Shown: positions 1-13,140, counted from the stretch's first letter. The stretch: 64,000 bases of DNA from Nectonema munidae (GCA_030549495.1 JAUIRK010000052.1:372001-436000); one strand, 5' to 3'. A program made the numbers and translations. The notes: generated by a model from the sequence alone, not told the origin.

Positions 1-177
1 AGCCTTTGCTTTAAGTATGTAAATTTCCATTGGTAAAGAAGGCAGACCATTAGTGTTAAAAATAATTTTTCCTGCATGTTTTTTAAAAAAATTTTGAACT
101 TCAATCACTGAGATTTTTTTAGGTTTGTTAAATAGTAAGCGGATAATCCTCGCTACTCTTAAATCACGTTGATAAAA
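1..177 (-). CDS. Partial open frame at the window edge, unidentified
   Basis: On the minus strand, 59 codons are open from a TAA at 178-180 to the window edge. The translation has a balanced composition, with pieces such as FYQRDLRVARIIRLLF and GLPSLPMEIYILKAKA, unlike the low-complexity shadow frames nearby. There is no ATG at the upstream end, so it would be an internal exon or part of a transposon gene. I do not recognise the family and it does not match the missing part of MORC2. It could equally be a transposase fragment, given the neighbouring hAT remnant. Confidence 0.35.
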
Positions 178-399
178 TTAAATATTCTTCCTATTCAAAT
201 TTTCAAAATGGCGGAGCTCGATTAATTCTGATCTGTGTATATTATTTCTTTTAACAGTGTATAAACAAGTAATTTATAAAAAAAAATTCTTTTTCTTTTT
301 TGATTTGTATTAAAATATCAATTTATATTTATATCAATTTTCACTTGATTCTATTTGCATTTAGTACAAATTATTTGTATTATTTGTAACCTGTATTAT

Positions 400-2089
400 T
401 TGTACCAATGAATTCCAAAAAGAGAATTTTATCAAGATGATTATCTGAAATACGGATTTATTTTCCTTCAAAAGAATGATGTTCAAGTTACTCAATGTGT
501 TATTTGCTACAAAGTTTTGAGCAATGGTTCAATGAGGACAAATCGTCTTGAACGCCACCTGAAAACCACCCACCCTACACTCACAAACAAACCACTCTCA
601 TTTTTTGAAGCAAAACGAGACTCACTGAAAAATGTTAAACTCGGCCAACAGTTCCCATTTTTAAAGCTGACCAAGCCTGTTATGAAATTTCCTTGCTAAT
701 AGCGAAAAATAAAAAGTCATGACATTGGGGAAAAATTGATAAAGCCATCACTACTTCTAGCCACCGAACTGATTTTAGGTACCGACAGTTCGAAAAAACT
801 TTCACATATTTCTTTGTCTGATGACACAGTGAAAAGAAAAATTGATGAGCTTTCAGAAGACATCTGAATTCAGGTCTTGGATCAGATAAAAAAAATCACC
901 ATTTTTTGCTATTCAATGCGATGAAACAACTGATATATCCAATTATTCTCAATTGATTATTTTTGCTCGATTTTTGTCTCGCGAATGTATGAGAGGAGAA
1001 ATGTTGTAGAATTCTGGGTTTGCTGCTTTGCTCAAACGAAAGAATAAATCAATTTCAATAAATCACTGTATTATTCACCGTGAAGCTCTCGCGTCTCAAA
1101 CATTGCCTCAACAAATGAATGATGTTTTGAGCTTGGTTATCAAAATTGTCAATTACATTAAAGGCGGAGCATTAAACACTCGTCTTTTCAGGCTTTTGTG
1201 CGAAGATATAGGATCAGAAGCAAAAAACTTACTTTTTTACACAAAGACGCGTTGGCTTTCCAGAGGTAATAAATATGCTTGGAAGAATATACGAATTGCG
1301 GACGGAAGTTGAAGCTATCTTGAAAATACAAAAAAAAAACCAATCTTTTAGCAAAGTTCAAATCTACAAACTTTCAAATTTGCATGGCATATTTGGTTGA
1401 TATTTTCGAAGCATTAAACGCGCTGAATCTCAAACTTCAAGGCAAAAATTGCAAAGCTAGATTTATGGAAAAATAGAATTGGGCAAAATAATACAGCAGC
1501 TTTCACCAACTTTGATTTTGCTCTTGATGGAAGTGCTATGTGCTTGGATTTAAAAACGCAAGTAGTCCTGCATTTGAAAGAAGAGTTTTTAAAATACTTT
1601 CCTAACATTGATGAAAATCGAGAGAGTTGGAAGTCTATCTCAAATCCTTTCCAGTGTGAAGTTGAAAATGTTGAAGAAGAAATTCAAGAAGAATTACTTG
1701 AATTGAAATTTGATTCAGTTGTTGAGAGTAATTTTAAAGAGATATAGCAGTGTTTATTCTAGAGTCGCGAGTAGAGCTTTAAAAGTTTTGGTTCTTTTTG
1801 GTTCAACTTATCTCTGTGAGTCCGCATTTTCTGCTGTTTTTTCAATAAAAACAAAATCAATGAACAAATTGAACATAGAGAATGATCTTCGTTGTGCAAT
1901 CAGTGGAATTGAAGCGAGAATACCTAAAATTGCGGTGTCGAAGCAATGCCAAAAATCTCATTAAACTTTTTTCAGTTTTATTAAATAAAAATGTCTTTGT
2001 TTTTATTGTTTTTTCAATTTTCATAAGAGTATTTTGGACGATAAAAACAAGAGGACAGGGCGTAGGTCAAAAAATGTTGAGAACCCCTG
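400..2089 (+). mobile_element. Decayed hAT element with BED-finger transposase
   Basis: Plus-strand remnant of a ZBED/SCAND3-like hAT transposase. A BED-type zinc finger is visible at about 500-630 (C-x2-C in QCVICYKVLS, then H-x4-H in RLERHLKTTHP). A DETTDIS-type catalytic motif follows at 910-945, then helical blocks at 1028-1312, and the C-terminal hAT dimerisation region at 1740-1964 (YLCESAFSAVFSIKTKS, then LRCAISGIEARI). The coding sequence is broken by several frame changes and stops and has lost material in the middle. The right end at about 2075-2089 carries an hAT-like terminus, TTGAGAACCCCTG. I found no matching left terminus, so the 5' end is lost or lies outside the window. Confidence 0.8.
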
Positions 2090-2479
2090 TTAGGGAATCA
2101 AGAAATCTTTTTTCTCTTATAAATTAATCATTTAAACTATATCATAAGATTTTAGGAATTAGTTTATTGAAACAAATAAAATGTATTTATTTTGTTTTAA
2201 CAACTCCTCATACCAATCTAGAGAGCTAATGAACTAACCAGTTAACAATAAGAAAGCAAACTATCACAAAACCTATTTTACTGTAAGATTGTTAACAAAA
2301 GAATACTAATTATAGGATGATTTTTAATTTAACAAGGAAAAAAGTCGTGGAGAAAAAATAGAGATGACTCAAAGAACGAAATAATTTTAGATAGAGAAAA
2401 AGCTACAACATAAACTGTAAAAGTAAAATTTGAAAGAGATAAAACAAAGTACTCTTGTCATACTGGGCTTGGTATGAGC

Positions 2480-4136
2480 GGTCTAATACCAATTGGTCCA
2501 ATGCGTATTGATCTAATCACATTACTAAGATTACTAAATAGATCAATTCGTCTATAGACATTAGGACTAAAACTGATTCGTCTAATGGAGATATTGGTTT
2601 ATTACTGATTAGTCTATAATTCAAAAAAAAGATAGTATAAAAAACAAAATACAGAAAAAAAACAAAGAACATGGTCTTTTGCGTTATAATTAGTCTCTTC
2701 ACGATCTATGTCTTTTCTCAATGTTGGATTCTCCTCGAATAACGCATTCAATCAGATCTTCCACATTTTTTACTCCTTTTGCAGTTCTTTAATTCTTAAC
2801 ATGTGGAGAATCCGGTTTAACCGTTAATGCCATGCTTCGACTTTATTTTGAGTCGTTGGAATACGCAGTTCCATTCTGTCGTGTACTGACCCTGATGAAG
2901 GTGGATAAGGAGCAGGAGATCCCATTTCCTCACCTCGTAATATTCTTCGAGATTTTGCCATAAGGCTCCTTTATCTGGAACTGTACTCCTGAGTTCAAGC
3001 CAGGCAAGAAAGCTAGTGCTACCATCTGTCAGATCTTCAGAGAAAAGTTTCCATCCCTGTGATACAAGGGTTTTAAAGAGGATGAAATTATTGTATGCTG
3101 TGTTCCAAATGAAAGAAACGAAACTTGTTAGATGTTCCGGAAATTTTGGATTTAATAATTCCATTCATTTACCATTTGAAGAGAAGGATACACTTCGTTT
3201 TCTGCAGTATAATCAAGTAGATCACGAAAAAACGGGATGTAGCATTCCGTGTTTTTACGTGGCATTAGCGCATATACACAAATCGGAACACTTGACTTTC
3301 TTCCTATGGTCGTGTAGGAGCATGATGCATTGCATAAAAACTGTAGGAACGGTTTTAAACGTTGCGTCCATTATCCAAAATGGAGCATTTTCAAGTTTCT
3401 TTATATTAAGAAAATAAGTGGTCTTATCATCTCCAATTACGTGATTCTTTCACTAAAAATGGCTCACCAGACAGCGTTTTGGTACACCTTTGGAATTAAT
3501 AAATGATCCAAATTAGCTGATTCTACAAATTTTAAACTCTTAAGGAATCTGCTTATTACTTTATCCACTGAACTGTTCACAAGTTAGCGCAGTTCCTTTA
3601 CACGATGGGTTTTAGCAACTCTAAACAAAATGTTTTCTTTATTAGTTGTCTTTTAAACTTGCTTTGTGCACAGTGTTAAGAAATATCCTCATTTACACCA
3701 AGATTTTTCTTTCCTCTTTCCGAATTGACCATTTCACATATGAGGAGGAGCTTCATGACCAGAAGGATAAATGAAAAATGTTGTAAAAGTAATCCATATA
3801 AAGATAAAAGAATATAAACCTGTCTATAGCGCTCAGTCACGGGATTTTTTAAAATTTGCCGTTGTGGACAGGTGAGCGCTCTATAAGTGTAAGTCTTTTG
3901 CCGCGATAAGTCTTTTACAAGGGGATGTTTTGAAGTGACAGCTAAAGACAGGTGACGTCTCTATAAGGGTGACCGCTAAGGCAGATTTTACTGTATATAT
4001 AGTGATGCTTGTAAAAGACTCATCAATTTATTCTACATTAAACGAATGTTAGACCTTATGGAATTAAAACTATCATTCTTGGAGCAATCGTACCTTTGGA
4101 CAAATTCGCATTGGACCAATTAATATTACACCAATC
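2480..4136 (-). mobile_element. Mutator-like (MULE) element, decayed
   Basis: Bounded by an imperfect inverted repeat. AATTGGTCCAATGCG at 2491-2505 is repeated in reverse complement at 4107-4121, with weaker similarity extending outward on both sides. A MULE-type transposase remnant lies inside on the minus strand. The left subterminal part holds short repeats of ATTCGTCTA. The exact ends and target duplication are not clear, so the limits are approximate. Plain DNA transposon. Confidence 0.6.
2817..3410 (-). pseudogene. MULE transposase remnant
   Basis: Reading the minus strand from about 3402, the peptide APFWIMDATFKTVPTVFMQ matches the first catalytic block of MULE/MuDR-type transposases (W-x-x-D-x-TFK-x-x-P-x-x-F-x-Q), which contains the first acidic catalytic residue. 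The frame stops about 30 codons later. A second 115-codon frame (3164 to 2817; includes QGWKLFSEDLTDGSTSF and KWDLLLLIHLHQG) follows and probably continues the protein after a frame change. The C-terminal zinc-binding region is not visible, so the gene is dead. Confidence 0.55.
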
Positions 4137-4490
4137 CTTAATGTTTAACCAGCTTTCTAGGTAACTAACTAAACCAAATTTTATTTAATAATGCATATTT
4201 GTCTCGATTTTTTAAAGAAGGGATGATGCTGGATTCGAACCCAAGGCCTTGAGTGTCGAAGATGAAGACGACAACATTACTCACACCGCCAAACAACTAA
4301 CTAAATATTCTAAATTATTTAAACTGGTTTCTAGAAGAATCCATAACCGAGTATTGCTCTTAGAAGACTTCAATCAGAATGGGAAATAGGCAATACAAAA
4401 GGATAAAATCTGTGAAGAGGCGTCCCACACAAAATATTTAGAACCAAACAAAGCAAACAACTTTAGGAATTCCTATCAAAACTTCATTAA

Positions 4491-7400
4491 CCCTCGCACT
4501 ACGGATCATTTTGTACTTACTCTGTATACGGACTAGGGACATTTTTTCCGCCAATCATATATGAGTAAAATTTGCTAAAAAAATACCTTCTATAATTATT
4601 GAGAAAACAAAATTACTGAGAAACGTAGTATCTATTTTTATACATTCCTAAGGAATGCTTCTTTGAGCAGAATAATTCAACAATTTTTTCTACTTGATAA
4701 TGAAACTTGAGAAAAAAGTAATACAGATATTAACGCCATCTACAATTCTTTTTTTGATCAAAGCAAACTTTACAACTAAGAACCAAATTGATGTTGATAA
4801 ATAAGCACTAGCACTAAATGTCTTACTACTACTGCCTTGGTAATCTCAACTGAGACTCATAAGCACACACCATCGTACTACCCTACACGAACGTACTTAT
4901 CTACTACTTATATACATTATACATCTCGTATGTAAAATGGTGAAGATAGCATGAGTTGATTTCATATAGGAATAATCTAGAGAAACAAATGTTCTCGATG
5001 GACAGCTAACACACTGTACGCGATATACAGAGATCGTGGTTCAAATCCATGTTGAGGCACATCATTTTTCTCTAGGTTATTTCTCGATACACTTAGTGTA
5101 CGTAGAATCATACTGTGATTGCATCGCTAATGCTTCTATGTCTTACTACCACTATCTATGATGTTGATAAAATTTGTTAGTAATAAATAAAACTTTTTCA
5201 TATCAGATATTCAATAATATTACATTTCTACGTGTTTTTCATTTTGCAATTGTGATGTATTTACTCAAAGGATGTTGGCATTTCGGTTCTAGGAAAAGCA
5301 TTGGCAAAAGAGAAGTTCGCCAGTTTTACAAATGTTTGATGTTGCCGCCTTTTGCTACTCATAGTAGCAGTGCGTATAGGTTGCCAATTCTTCTCCTTTG
5401 CCAACTCTTCTCCGTTTACCGGAATTTTGTATCAATGATTAGCAGGAGATCTAAAATTCATGAGAGAAATAAAAGTAATAACAAACTGCTGAAACTTTGA
5501 TAGTGCAAACTGCTTCATCACTTCTCATCACGCATGTAATGGTAGTGATAAAATGAAAACAATGGTGAACCAATCGTTCCTTTATTTTCTTTTACTTACC
5601 ACATATTTTGAACTCTGCCATAGATCATTATTGTGATCATGTATCAGGAGATGTATAGTAATAACGTAAATAAAAGCATAACAGTGCCACAAAATTCATT
5701 CAATAACTCATCAGCTCATTTATGATATAATATAATCTCAATGACCGTCAATTATATTTCCTATCTATACGCTTAGTTCAGCGTTCAATAGCCAGGCGGC
5801 ATGTGGCTTCATGCATAATGGTATTGTAGAAGTAATGATATTGATTTATCAAAGCACATGTGATGCGTTTATAATTTATTTATTATTTTTTCTCTCGTTG
5901 AAAGTATTCTAGTTTTTGCGTTTCTATTGTGAACTTGATTTGATAAATATACTCCTCTCTTCATTGCATCTTTCTTGAGACTCTATCGTTCGCTGATTAC
6001 TGTTTTCCAAATTGATTTTGTTACATAAACCCAGCTAATACTCAAAGAACGTTTCGGCTTGAAGATCTTTGCAAAATCCTTTTGATATAAAATCATGAGC
6101 TCTGACTTTTCCATAGAAAGTAGTTCTGAAAGCGGAGAAGAACAAACATCTTATTCGTTTACTTCCTCCTCCTACTCATCCCTATCATCTTATTCTTCTT
6201 CATCATCTCTTGTAATTGAAGATGATTTGTTAGCTCCTGACCAAATTATTTATCGTTGGAGACCCATATCTGCTCTTGAAGGTCGTCCCCAAAGAATCAA
6301 TATCGCAATTAGTAATCCCCCAGGACCTAAAGGGTCTATGAAAGACACTGACGACATTCTGTTCATATTCAAACTTTTTTTTGATGTGAATTTGATTTCA
6401 TATATCTATGAAATGACAGCTGCAAAACTAAAAACCAACTTCGAGTAAGTTTTGCTTATATATTCTTTATTTTAAATAACGAAACTATTTTTTCAGATCT
6501 GAAAACCCTAAACATCGAGGATTGGCTCATTGTTATAAGAATATAATTTGCTAGCTTACTTTATATTGGCCAAAGTGGAGACCAGAAAGTTGCCATTTGT
6601 GATTTGTTTTCTAATTTTGGAATTCCATTTCTAAGAACCAGCTTGGGAAGGGACATGTTTACACTCATTCATCTTTTCATCACTTTTGATGACAAAACAC
6701 AAAGAGATGTTGGAGACAAATTCAGTCCGATCAGGAAAGTACATGATCACTTCCGCAATGTTTTCTCAAAGTACTGGACTCCTCATTCACATGTAACAAT
6801 AGATGAGCAACTTATCAACTTCAAAGGAAAGTGCAGTTTGAAAATATATGATCCTAAGAAACCTGGGCACTACGGTCTAAAATGTTATCATATAAATGAT
6901 GCAGAATATTTTTTTATATGATGCTCGAACTCTATATACCTGGTATGGGAAATTAACATTTTTCAGCCTTGAATATTTCAAAAAGACTTATACAAGACTC
7001 AAAGATTCCATCTGGTTGTGGCGTTTTTACTGACAGGTTTTTTACCAGTCATGAGCTGGCTGTCTGGTGCCACGATAGAGATATATCCCTTTGTGGCACT
7101 GTCAATGGGAACAGACGATTTGTTCCTACGATTTTTAAGCCTAACCACTTGAAAGGACTTCGCCTCGCGGAATGTGAAAGTCGTGTTATTCATTCTGAAT
7201 ATGCTTCACTTTCTGCGTACATACCAAGAAAACATGCTCGCAATAACTTCAAAGTCGTGTACGTCTTGTCATCTCAATACAAAAACATAACAACATATGG
7301 CGAGCACTCAAAACCACAAAGTTTGCTCTGCTACAACAAATACAAATCGGGAGTTGATGGCAATAAAATGATCAGAAGCTATCGATCAAAGAAGCCATGT

Positions 7401-8059
7401 AGAAGATGGACTCTAGCTACTTTTTGCAACTACTTGGACATAGTTGCTTTGAACACATGGGTTGTTGCAAGATACAACTCTCCTCAATCGTTCCCGAGTT
7501 CGAAGCAAAGTGGACGTAAAGTTTTTTTGAAGAAGCTGTCTTCTTTTGGCAGAAGAGTGTATGAAGGTAAGATCCAACATCTCTGAATTGCCAATCCAAG
7601 TTAAGTACCTACTGTCTGTTTATGGTTTTTCGAAAGCAAACGAACTTCCATTGAGAAGAACAAACAACTTCCAAAAAAGGTGTCTGCTCTGTTTGTCTTT
7701 CTAAAAAAAACAAAACAACAAAAAAATGTTCCATGTGCTCGAATTTTGTTTGTAAGATTCATTCTAAAACTGCTTGTCCTAATTGTGTATAAACTTTGAT
7801 TTCTTATAATAAATTTTTTTGCCATTTTAAGTTTAACGCCATCTATAAATAATTTATTTTTCAAGGTACAAAAATGAGAAAAAATGAAAATTCGCAGAGC
7901 TTTTTAGGTAATGTTAAATTTTTTTCTTTCCAGTGCCTTAAGAAGCATTTTTTATAAGTTTAGATACTATTTTTATTGAACTTTCCCATTGAAAGTTTTC
8001 CGATAATAATCTTGTAAATACTTTTGCGGAAAAAATACATAGAGTCCGTAGTGCGAGGG
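4491..8059 (+). mobile_element. piggyBac element with intact ends
   Basis: A 3569-bp element flanked by TTAA on both sides (4487-4490 and 8060-8063), the piggyBac target duplication. The termini are perfect 15-bp inverted repeats: CCCTCGCACTACGGA on the left and its reverse complement on the right. The transposase gene lies at 6095-7792 on the plus strand. The 1.6 kb before it is AT-rich and shows a fragment resembling a tRNA-like B box near 5030-5060 but no other gene. Perfect ends and duplication suggest a fairly recent insertion, although the coding region has started to decay. Confidence 0.9.
6095..7792 (+). pseudogene. piggyBac transposase, decaying
   Basis: The start at 6095 opens a 117-codon frame with a Ser/Glu-rich N-terminus, as in many piggyBac proteins. 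The catalytic DDD core is in pieces: 6604-6921 (TIDEQLINFKG with the first Asp, then DPKKPGHYGLK) and 6969-7586 (GVFTDRFFTS with the second Asp, GTVNGNRRF, and RRWTLATFCNYLDIVALN with the third). A C-terminal cysteine-rich zinc-binding domain reads in another frame at about 7689-7792 (CSVCLS, KCSMCSNFVCKIH, CPNC). A 52-bp GT-AG interval at 6445-6496 and a 24-bp one near 6944 could be tiny introns. Frames still change: a TAA lies at about 6531 and a T-run frameshift near 6910, so this copy looks non-functional. The element's intact ends could still be mobilised by a related transposase. Confidence 0.85.
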
Positions 8060-8572
8060 TTAAAAGTAGGAAGAGATCGTATGAGTGCGTGTTTCCACTT
8101 GGACCACATCGCTCTCAAATGAGGTAATGCCGATTCTTGCAATTCTAAGCTAAGTCAACTTGTAATCTGCGCTGAGTTGCAATAATTTTCACTCAATAAA
8201 CTTTATTAATAATTTGTTTGCGCATATTTTATAGTTTAGTTCTTCAATTTCTTTCATAGATTTTATCATTTTGTATTGCAAATTTTGACTAATGAATATT
8301 TCACGCGTACTTGAAATTTAGGGAAATTTCCTCTTAAAATGTAGGAAATTGGGGGAGGCGTCATGAGATGCTTGGGCGTGTTCAGAAGAAAAAACTAGAA
8401 CTGTTATGAGTTGTCCTAGCGCGATTTAGTTATGTCTACCGTTCTAAAGAAAGAGGACTGTAGGGATACGGAGGCCAATCGTAATGATCGCGACGGTAAT
8501 AAAAATAAGATTACCTAAAAATAAAATGAGGAACATACGTGCATTTATAGCAAAAAATATAAAAAGTGTTAC

Positions 8573-9946
8573 CTTGAGTAATATTCGATATTCTCTAGCA
8601 TCTGCAAAGTCTTGTTTGTTATGCGTCGGCTCCAATATGTCATATGGGATATCGAGAAAGCCCAAGACACCATGCAAATCCGCTTGACTTACATTTTCTT
8701 TCTTGCTGATGAGCGGAGCTTCGTACATCTTTATCAAGCGCTCTTGGTTGTACAAAAAGATACCTGACTGCATTCGCCTCTCAATATTTACGCCAAAAAC
8801 CATTTTTAAAGTTTTGGGTTCGCGACAGCTCGTGCTCTTTGAATCAACAACCGTCTTCAACATCTTCGCCTTTCTTCGCAAAGACTCGGCTACGGCCGCA
8901 GCTTGCCTAAGCTCAATTCGCTTCGCCTTATCCGAGATCATAGCGCCGTAGCGGGACTGCAAATCTCGTGACTTGCTCTCCGCTTCGCGGGCGCGTTCAT
9001 CTGCAACCTTTTGGTCGTGTTGGGCGCGCTTCAGCGCAGCCTCGGCCTGAGTTTTGAACTTGTGAGAGGAAAATGTGTACTCACGTGAATACGCCAAACA
9101 GTGAAGGAGGGGAACGAAGCAGATTTTCTCATTCTGCAATTTAATCTGCATGCGACACGGGTAATACACGATTTCCAGGTATCTTCGAAACGAGATGCGT
9201 TCTTCGTGGAGAGTGGTTGAGTAGTCTTCTGGATAATCAAAGGGATTTCCTGAAGGAATTCTGAAATCGTTTGCCGCAGAGTTGAAGTCAAGTTCCGTTT
9301 CCCCGTTTTGACGCAACTTCAAAGAGTACACGATTAAAAGAGTTCCTGAAGGAGTGGTGATCTTTTTGAATTGTGTCATAAGCTCGCTGTGGCTTTTAAA
9401 CGGTGAATACTTGTAAATCAAAGCCAATTCTAACTCATGCTTCTCCTTGCCGTCTTCGTCTTCGCACAAAGACGCGCCACTTTGGCAATCAAAGCTGGGC
9501 TGCGGAACAATCACCTCATCAATGCCCTCCTCTTCGTGAAATGTGCGCGAAAGCATCAAACACGTCTGTGGAGAGTCAGATGTCTTTGAAAACAGCATAA
9601 AGTCATTCCCAACTCGCATCGTCCCACTCTTCAGACCATTTCCGTACTGGCCAATCGTATTTGAGATGCCTTCTCGTTTGTACGAACGCCCAAACGTCAT
9701 CACATCGGCGACATCTCGTGGAGACATGCCAATGCCATCATCTAAAAAGCAAATCATCGTGCCGCCTCTCAAATTTGCATCTGCTTCGGTGTAAACGTGA
9801 ATGTTTTTAGCGTCCGCATCACGAGAATTGTCAATCATTTCCGCGAGTGCGCCAAACAAAAATTCATGTGTCGTTGAATTGGAGTGCAGGTAATTCACGG
9901 ATAATTGGGCGCGATTCAAAGCTTTATAGTCATTGAGCAGAGTCAT
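8573..9946 (-). CDS. MORC2: MORC2-type GHKL ATPase, first coding exon (458 codons)
   Basis: Microrchidia ATPases compact chromatin; animal MORC2 is a nuclear silencing factor that dimerises on ATP binding. This exon starts at ATG 9946 and runs 1374 bp to a GT donor at 8572 (LLK then gtaaca), phase 0. Visible motifs: the N box EMIDNSRDADA (residues 36-46, with Glu36 and Asn40), the G1 box FLDDGIGM (67-74), the G2 box GQYGNGLKSG (99-108), HEEEGIDEVIVP, then a transducer-like domain. That domain is interrupted by a coiled-coil insertion (about 300-375, AEAALKRAQHDQ ... REAESKSRDLQ), the insertion typical of MORC2 rather than MORC3/4. It ends in the conserved ILEPTHNKQDFADAREYR. Human MORC2 has about 1030 residues, so the CW finger and chromo-like parts should follow. 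I could not find them between here and the window start, where transposons crowd the sequence. GC content is clearly higher than in the surroundings. Confidence 0.95.
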
Positions 9947-10849
9947 CTTATTTCAAATGCCTAAACAAAAATAGAAAGCACAGATAAACGCATCCATTTT
10001 AATCTAACGTCCAAAAATTGCGACACAAACCTGAAGAAGTAGTGATAAAAGATGAAAAAGTAATTTCATAAAAAAAAACATTTCCAAATAAAGGATCAAT
10101 CGAGGGATGCTATGAATGGACAAAAAAAATTGATGCTAAATTCCAAACTAAGAGCTTGTGGTGTCGAAGTTAAAAGCATCTAAAAAACTTAGGCACAGCG
10201 GCTCTTCCAAAAATAACTATACATTTCAATCCTAGACATTTAGTGCCCATGTTAGCAAGCATCTGTCCATACCTTTCAATGAGTTTTTACATAACTTAAA
10301 GCAAGTGAAAAAAGGGTTTTAAATTAGCGAAACTTTCATTAATTCGTAGAAAAGTGAGATATATAGAGAAAATTTCATACTCTTTTCATATTGCATACAA
10401 AGAAATAATCGCTTGTTCATGAATGCAAAAATTACTAAAAAGAAGAGTTGCTATTGCTGGCTTTGTTGTTCCTTAAAGCTTTTGCATGCAAATTAGAATA
10501 TAACATAGTGAATAATAGGATAAAAAGGACAATTCCACATACCCAAATCATATTTATTCTTCATTTTAATTGGTTGAGCTAATTGCATTCTAATTGGTCA
10601 AATAATGGGGGTAATCAAATTACCAAGCAAAGATCATATATCCATTCAGAAAGGCTGGCTAATTTTATCTTAGTTTATTTTGAATTACTTCAGTCGCATT
10701 TTGATAAAAAGGCGAACTTGAATAATATAGGAATGAGGCTTTTTGTCAAATATATCAACACCTCCCATGTAATTATTTTATTCTATACATTTAAGAATAT
10801 ATGTTTTTTTCTTTTTTTTTTACTTTCACGACACCATCTTTTTTTTAAC
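9947..10849. other. No gene seen upstream of MORC2
   Basis: AT-rich sequence that should contain the MORC2 promoter and 5' untranslated region. I see no clear TATA box or initiator to name and no coding frame. Confidence 0.4.
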
Positions 10850-12483
10850 ATATGAAGTCGGTTCTAATCCAAATACATTTGAAATAACTGTAACCGGTTT
10901 ATTATCATTCCACAACACCATTATTTTGTATTCTCAGTGTGAAGCATCTGTTTCTGCGCTCACTTTTTTTGCCAAAACTTTATTTTATAGCAAGGAAACT
11001 ATGCTTCTCCGATTTTCACACAGCGTGTCATTAAAACCGATTTCTAACTCCGTCATTTCATCACATAATTTAGTTCTACCAAAAAAGTCATCACAATAAA
11101 TTTTACAGCCTTCAATATAAATGTCTCTTTTAACAAAAAGATGAAAGAACATATGCACCTTGGCCTAATTCTGAATGACAAGTTTGAGTACTTTTTCCAC
11201 AATAAGGAATACCATCACTAGTAAACAACATCACTACAGCATAAAGTCCAAACCTTATAGCCATCGTATAGGCTTAGCTCTTATAAATTGTTTAAAAGGA
11301 AATGCCCCAAAAGAAGGAAGGATTTTTTACTAACCGCATTCAAATGTTTGAATAATGGGTTTATTTCAGGGGCGCACATCCGGGGGGCGAGGGGGGGGGC
11401 GAAATTGACCTTCGCCCCCCCCCCCCAATAATTTTATAAGTAAGAGTTGCTGCTTGTTTATAAAACATGTATGATGATCGCATAGAAGGAATGCAGACTT
11501 TCGAATCAATCAAACATCATGCCAAGCTGCTCTGAAATTCCTATCGCATTTTTCCTATCGAACACATTTTACAGACGATGCGTGAGAGCTATATAATAAT
11601 AATCCATTGCTTCAATATGCACACAATAAGTAAGCAATATTTATCACAGTGTCTCCTCTGTAGTATTTTTAAGCAAACACATGTTGATGATCCACTAGAT
11701 TTTCTCATCTTCTGTCACAGTGATTCTATTTCTCTATTTCTCTTCCGCTTTCTCTGCTAAAACTCAATCATTCACTCAAGCTCTCTTATTTCATTCAAGC
11801 CCTCTTCTCTTGTTAAGCTCTCCTATCTCATTCAGCTTTCTTCTCTCCAGTGACGTAGCTAGGCTGGGGCATGAGGGGCCGTGCCCACACTCCTATGTAC
11901 CGCATGGTGCCCCATGCATCTTATGCGATATCAGTTTTTGAAAATTTCTCCAATGAAAGGGTCAAGAATGTATGAATAATGTTGCGCAAGTTTTTTCAAT
12001 CGTTACAATTTTATATCAATTTATATTGTTAGACTCGCGCTAAGAACTTTTTAAACAAAAGTCACTTAATCTTTATCACTACGTTTGCTACATTTTGTAA
12101 CATTTGAAAACTTTAATTTTTTCAAGTCAAGAAATTTTTTTCAATACTTATTTTGGAATGAATATTTTGACTATCTATTCAGTTTAAAAGCAAGAATACT
12201 CGATTTGATTAATATTTGAGCAGAGATATTTTTATAATGTTCGATTCGACTAATTCGATATTCACGATTCGAAGTAACACTGTACATAATCAAATCACTT
12301 TTTTTAAGAAAATTTGTTGATTATTATAATAAAAATATAATATCGAAACAAAATGTTTCAGTTGTTAAAAATGTACTTGATCTATTTATGACAGCTGTCA
12401 GAATTTTATTTATAGACAGAAATATTCAAAAAAACGCAATGATTTTCTTTTCTCGTATACTTTGATTTATGTTAGTTTGGTCC

Positions 12484-12765
12484 TCGGACATTTCGCCCCA
12501 TTATTTTCATAAGACAGTTCGCCTCATTATTTTCATAAGACATTTTGTTTCATGGACAATTCGCCCCGTTATTTTCATAAGACATTTTCTCATGGACAAT
12601 TCTAAAAAATTAAGAGATAAATTGATTGATTTGAAATAATTTAATAGAGATAAAATAAACAAGAATATAAATTTTTTTAATAATTTTACACATATAATAA
12701 GCAAAGATGGATGATACTAATAGCCTATGAGACAATTTGTCAGGGGGCGAAATGTCTGTCGACCG
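12484..12765. repeat. MITE with GGACATTTCGCCCC-type termini
   Basis: Left end GGACATTTCGCCCC at 12486-12499 is matched on the right by GGGGGCGAAATGTCTGTC at 12743-12760. The left half holds about three tandem copies of a unit ending TTATTTTCATAAGACA. No coding capacity. A related GGACATTT motif occurs near 38440-38540 and 40745, suggesting a family. Confidence 0.6.
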
Positions 12766-12993
12766 TTATTTAAATAATTTTTTAATTATAAGGGCTAGCT
12801 ACTTTAACGTTGGCTTTTGCTGCTTATAAAAACTTGAAAATATCAAATAAACTCTCATTCTTTATGCCTCCTATTATTTTGAAATTATTCTGAGAACAGA
12901 CGGTTCCATTTTAAAATAGTGAAAATTGCTTTATTAGTTTATTTTGTTTCCTTTCTCTCTTATGTTAATTATGTAGCAAATTTTTTAATTTTG

Positions 12994-13140
12994 AGTGGTG
13001 CAGTGGATGTATTTTCATTGACCAGGCACTGATGTACCGCTTATGTCAAACTATGAACAAATTTGTATCGATGAGGAATCGAATCCAGAGGCTTCCGTGC
13101 TATGTCTATCATCTCAACCAACCTGCCATGCCACCCATAG
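12994..13140 (-). repeat. SINE copy (tRNA-like), reverse orientation
   Basis: In reverse complement it reads a B-box-like GGATTCGATTCC, then CATAGTTTGACATAAG and ATGAAAATACATCC, shared with four other copies in this window. Confidence 0.5.

Noticed and set aside
4210-4300. Possible tRNA gene (GGATTCGAACCC-type B box)
   Set aside because: No acceptor stem or anticodon arm can be drawn; it resembles a SINE or tRNA-like fragment.
8444-8572. Last 42 codons of the MORC2 open frame
   Set aside because: Hydrophobic AT-driven sequence after a proper donor; the family similarity ends exactly at LLK.
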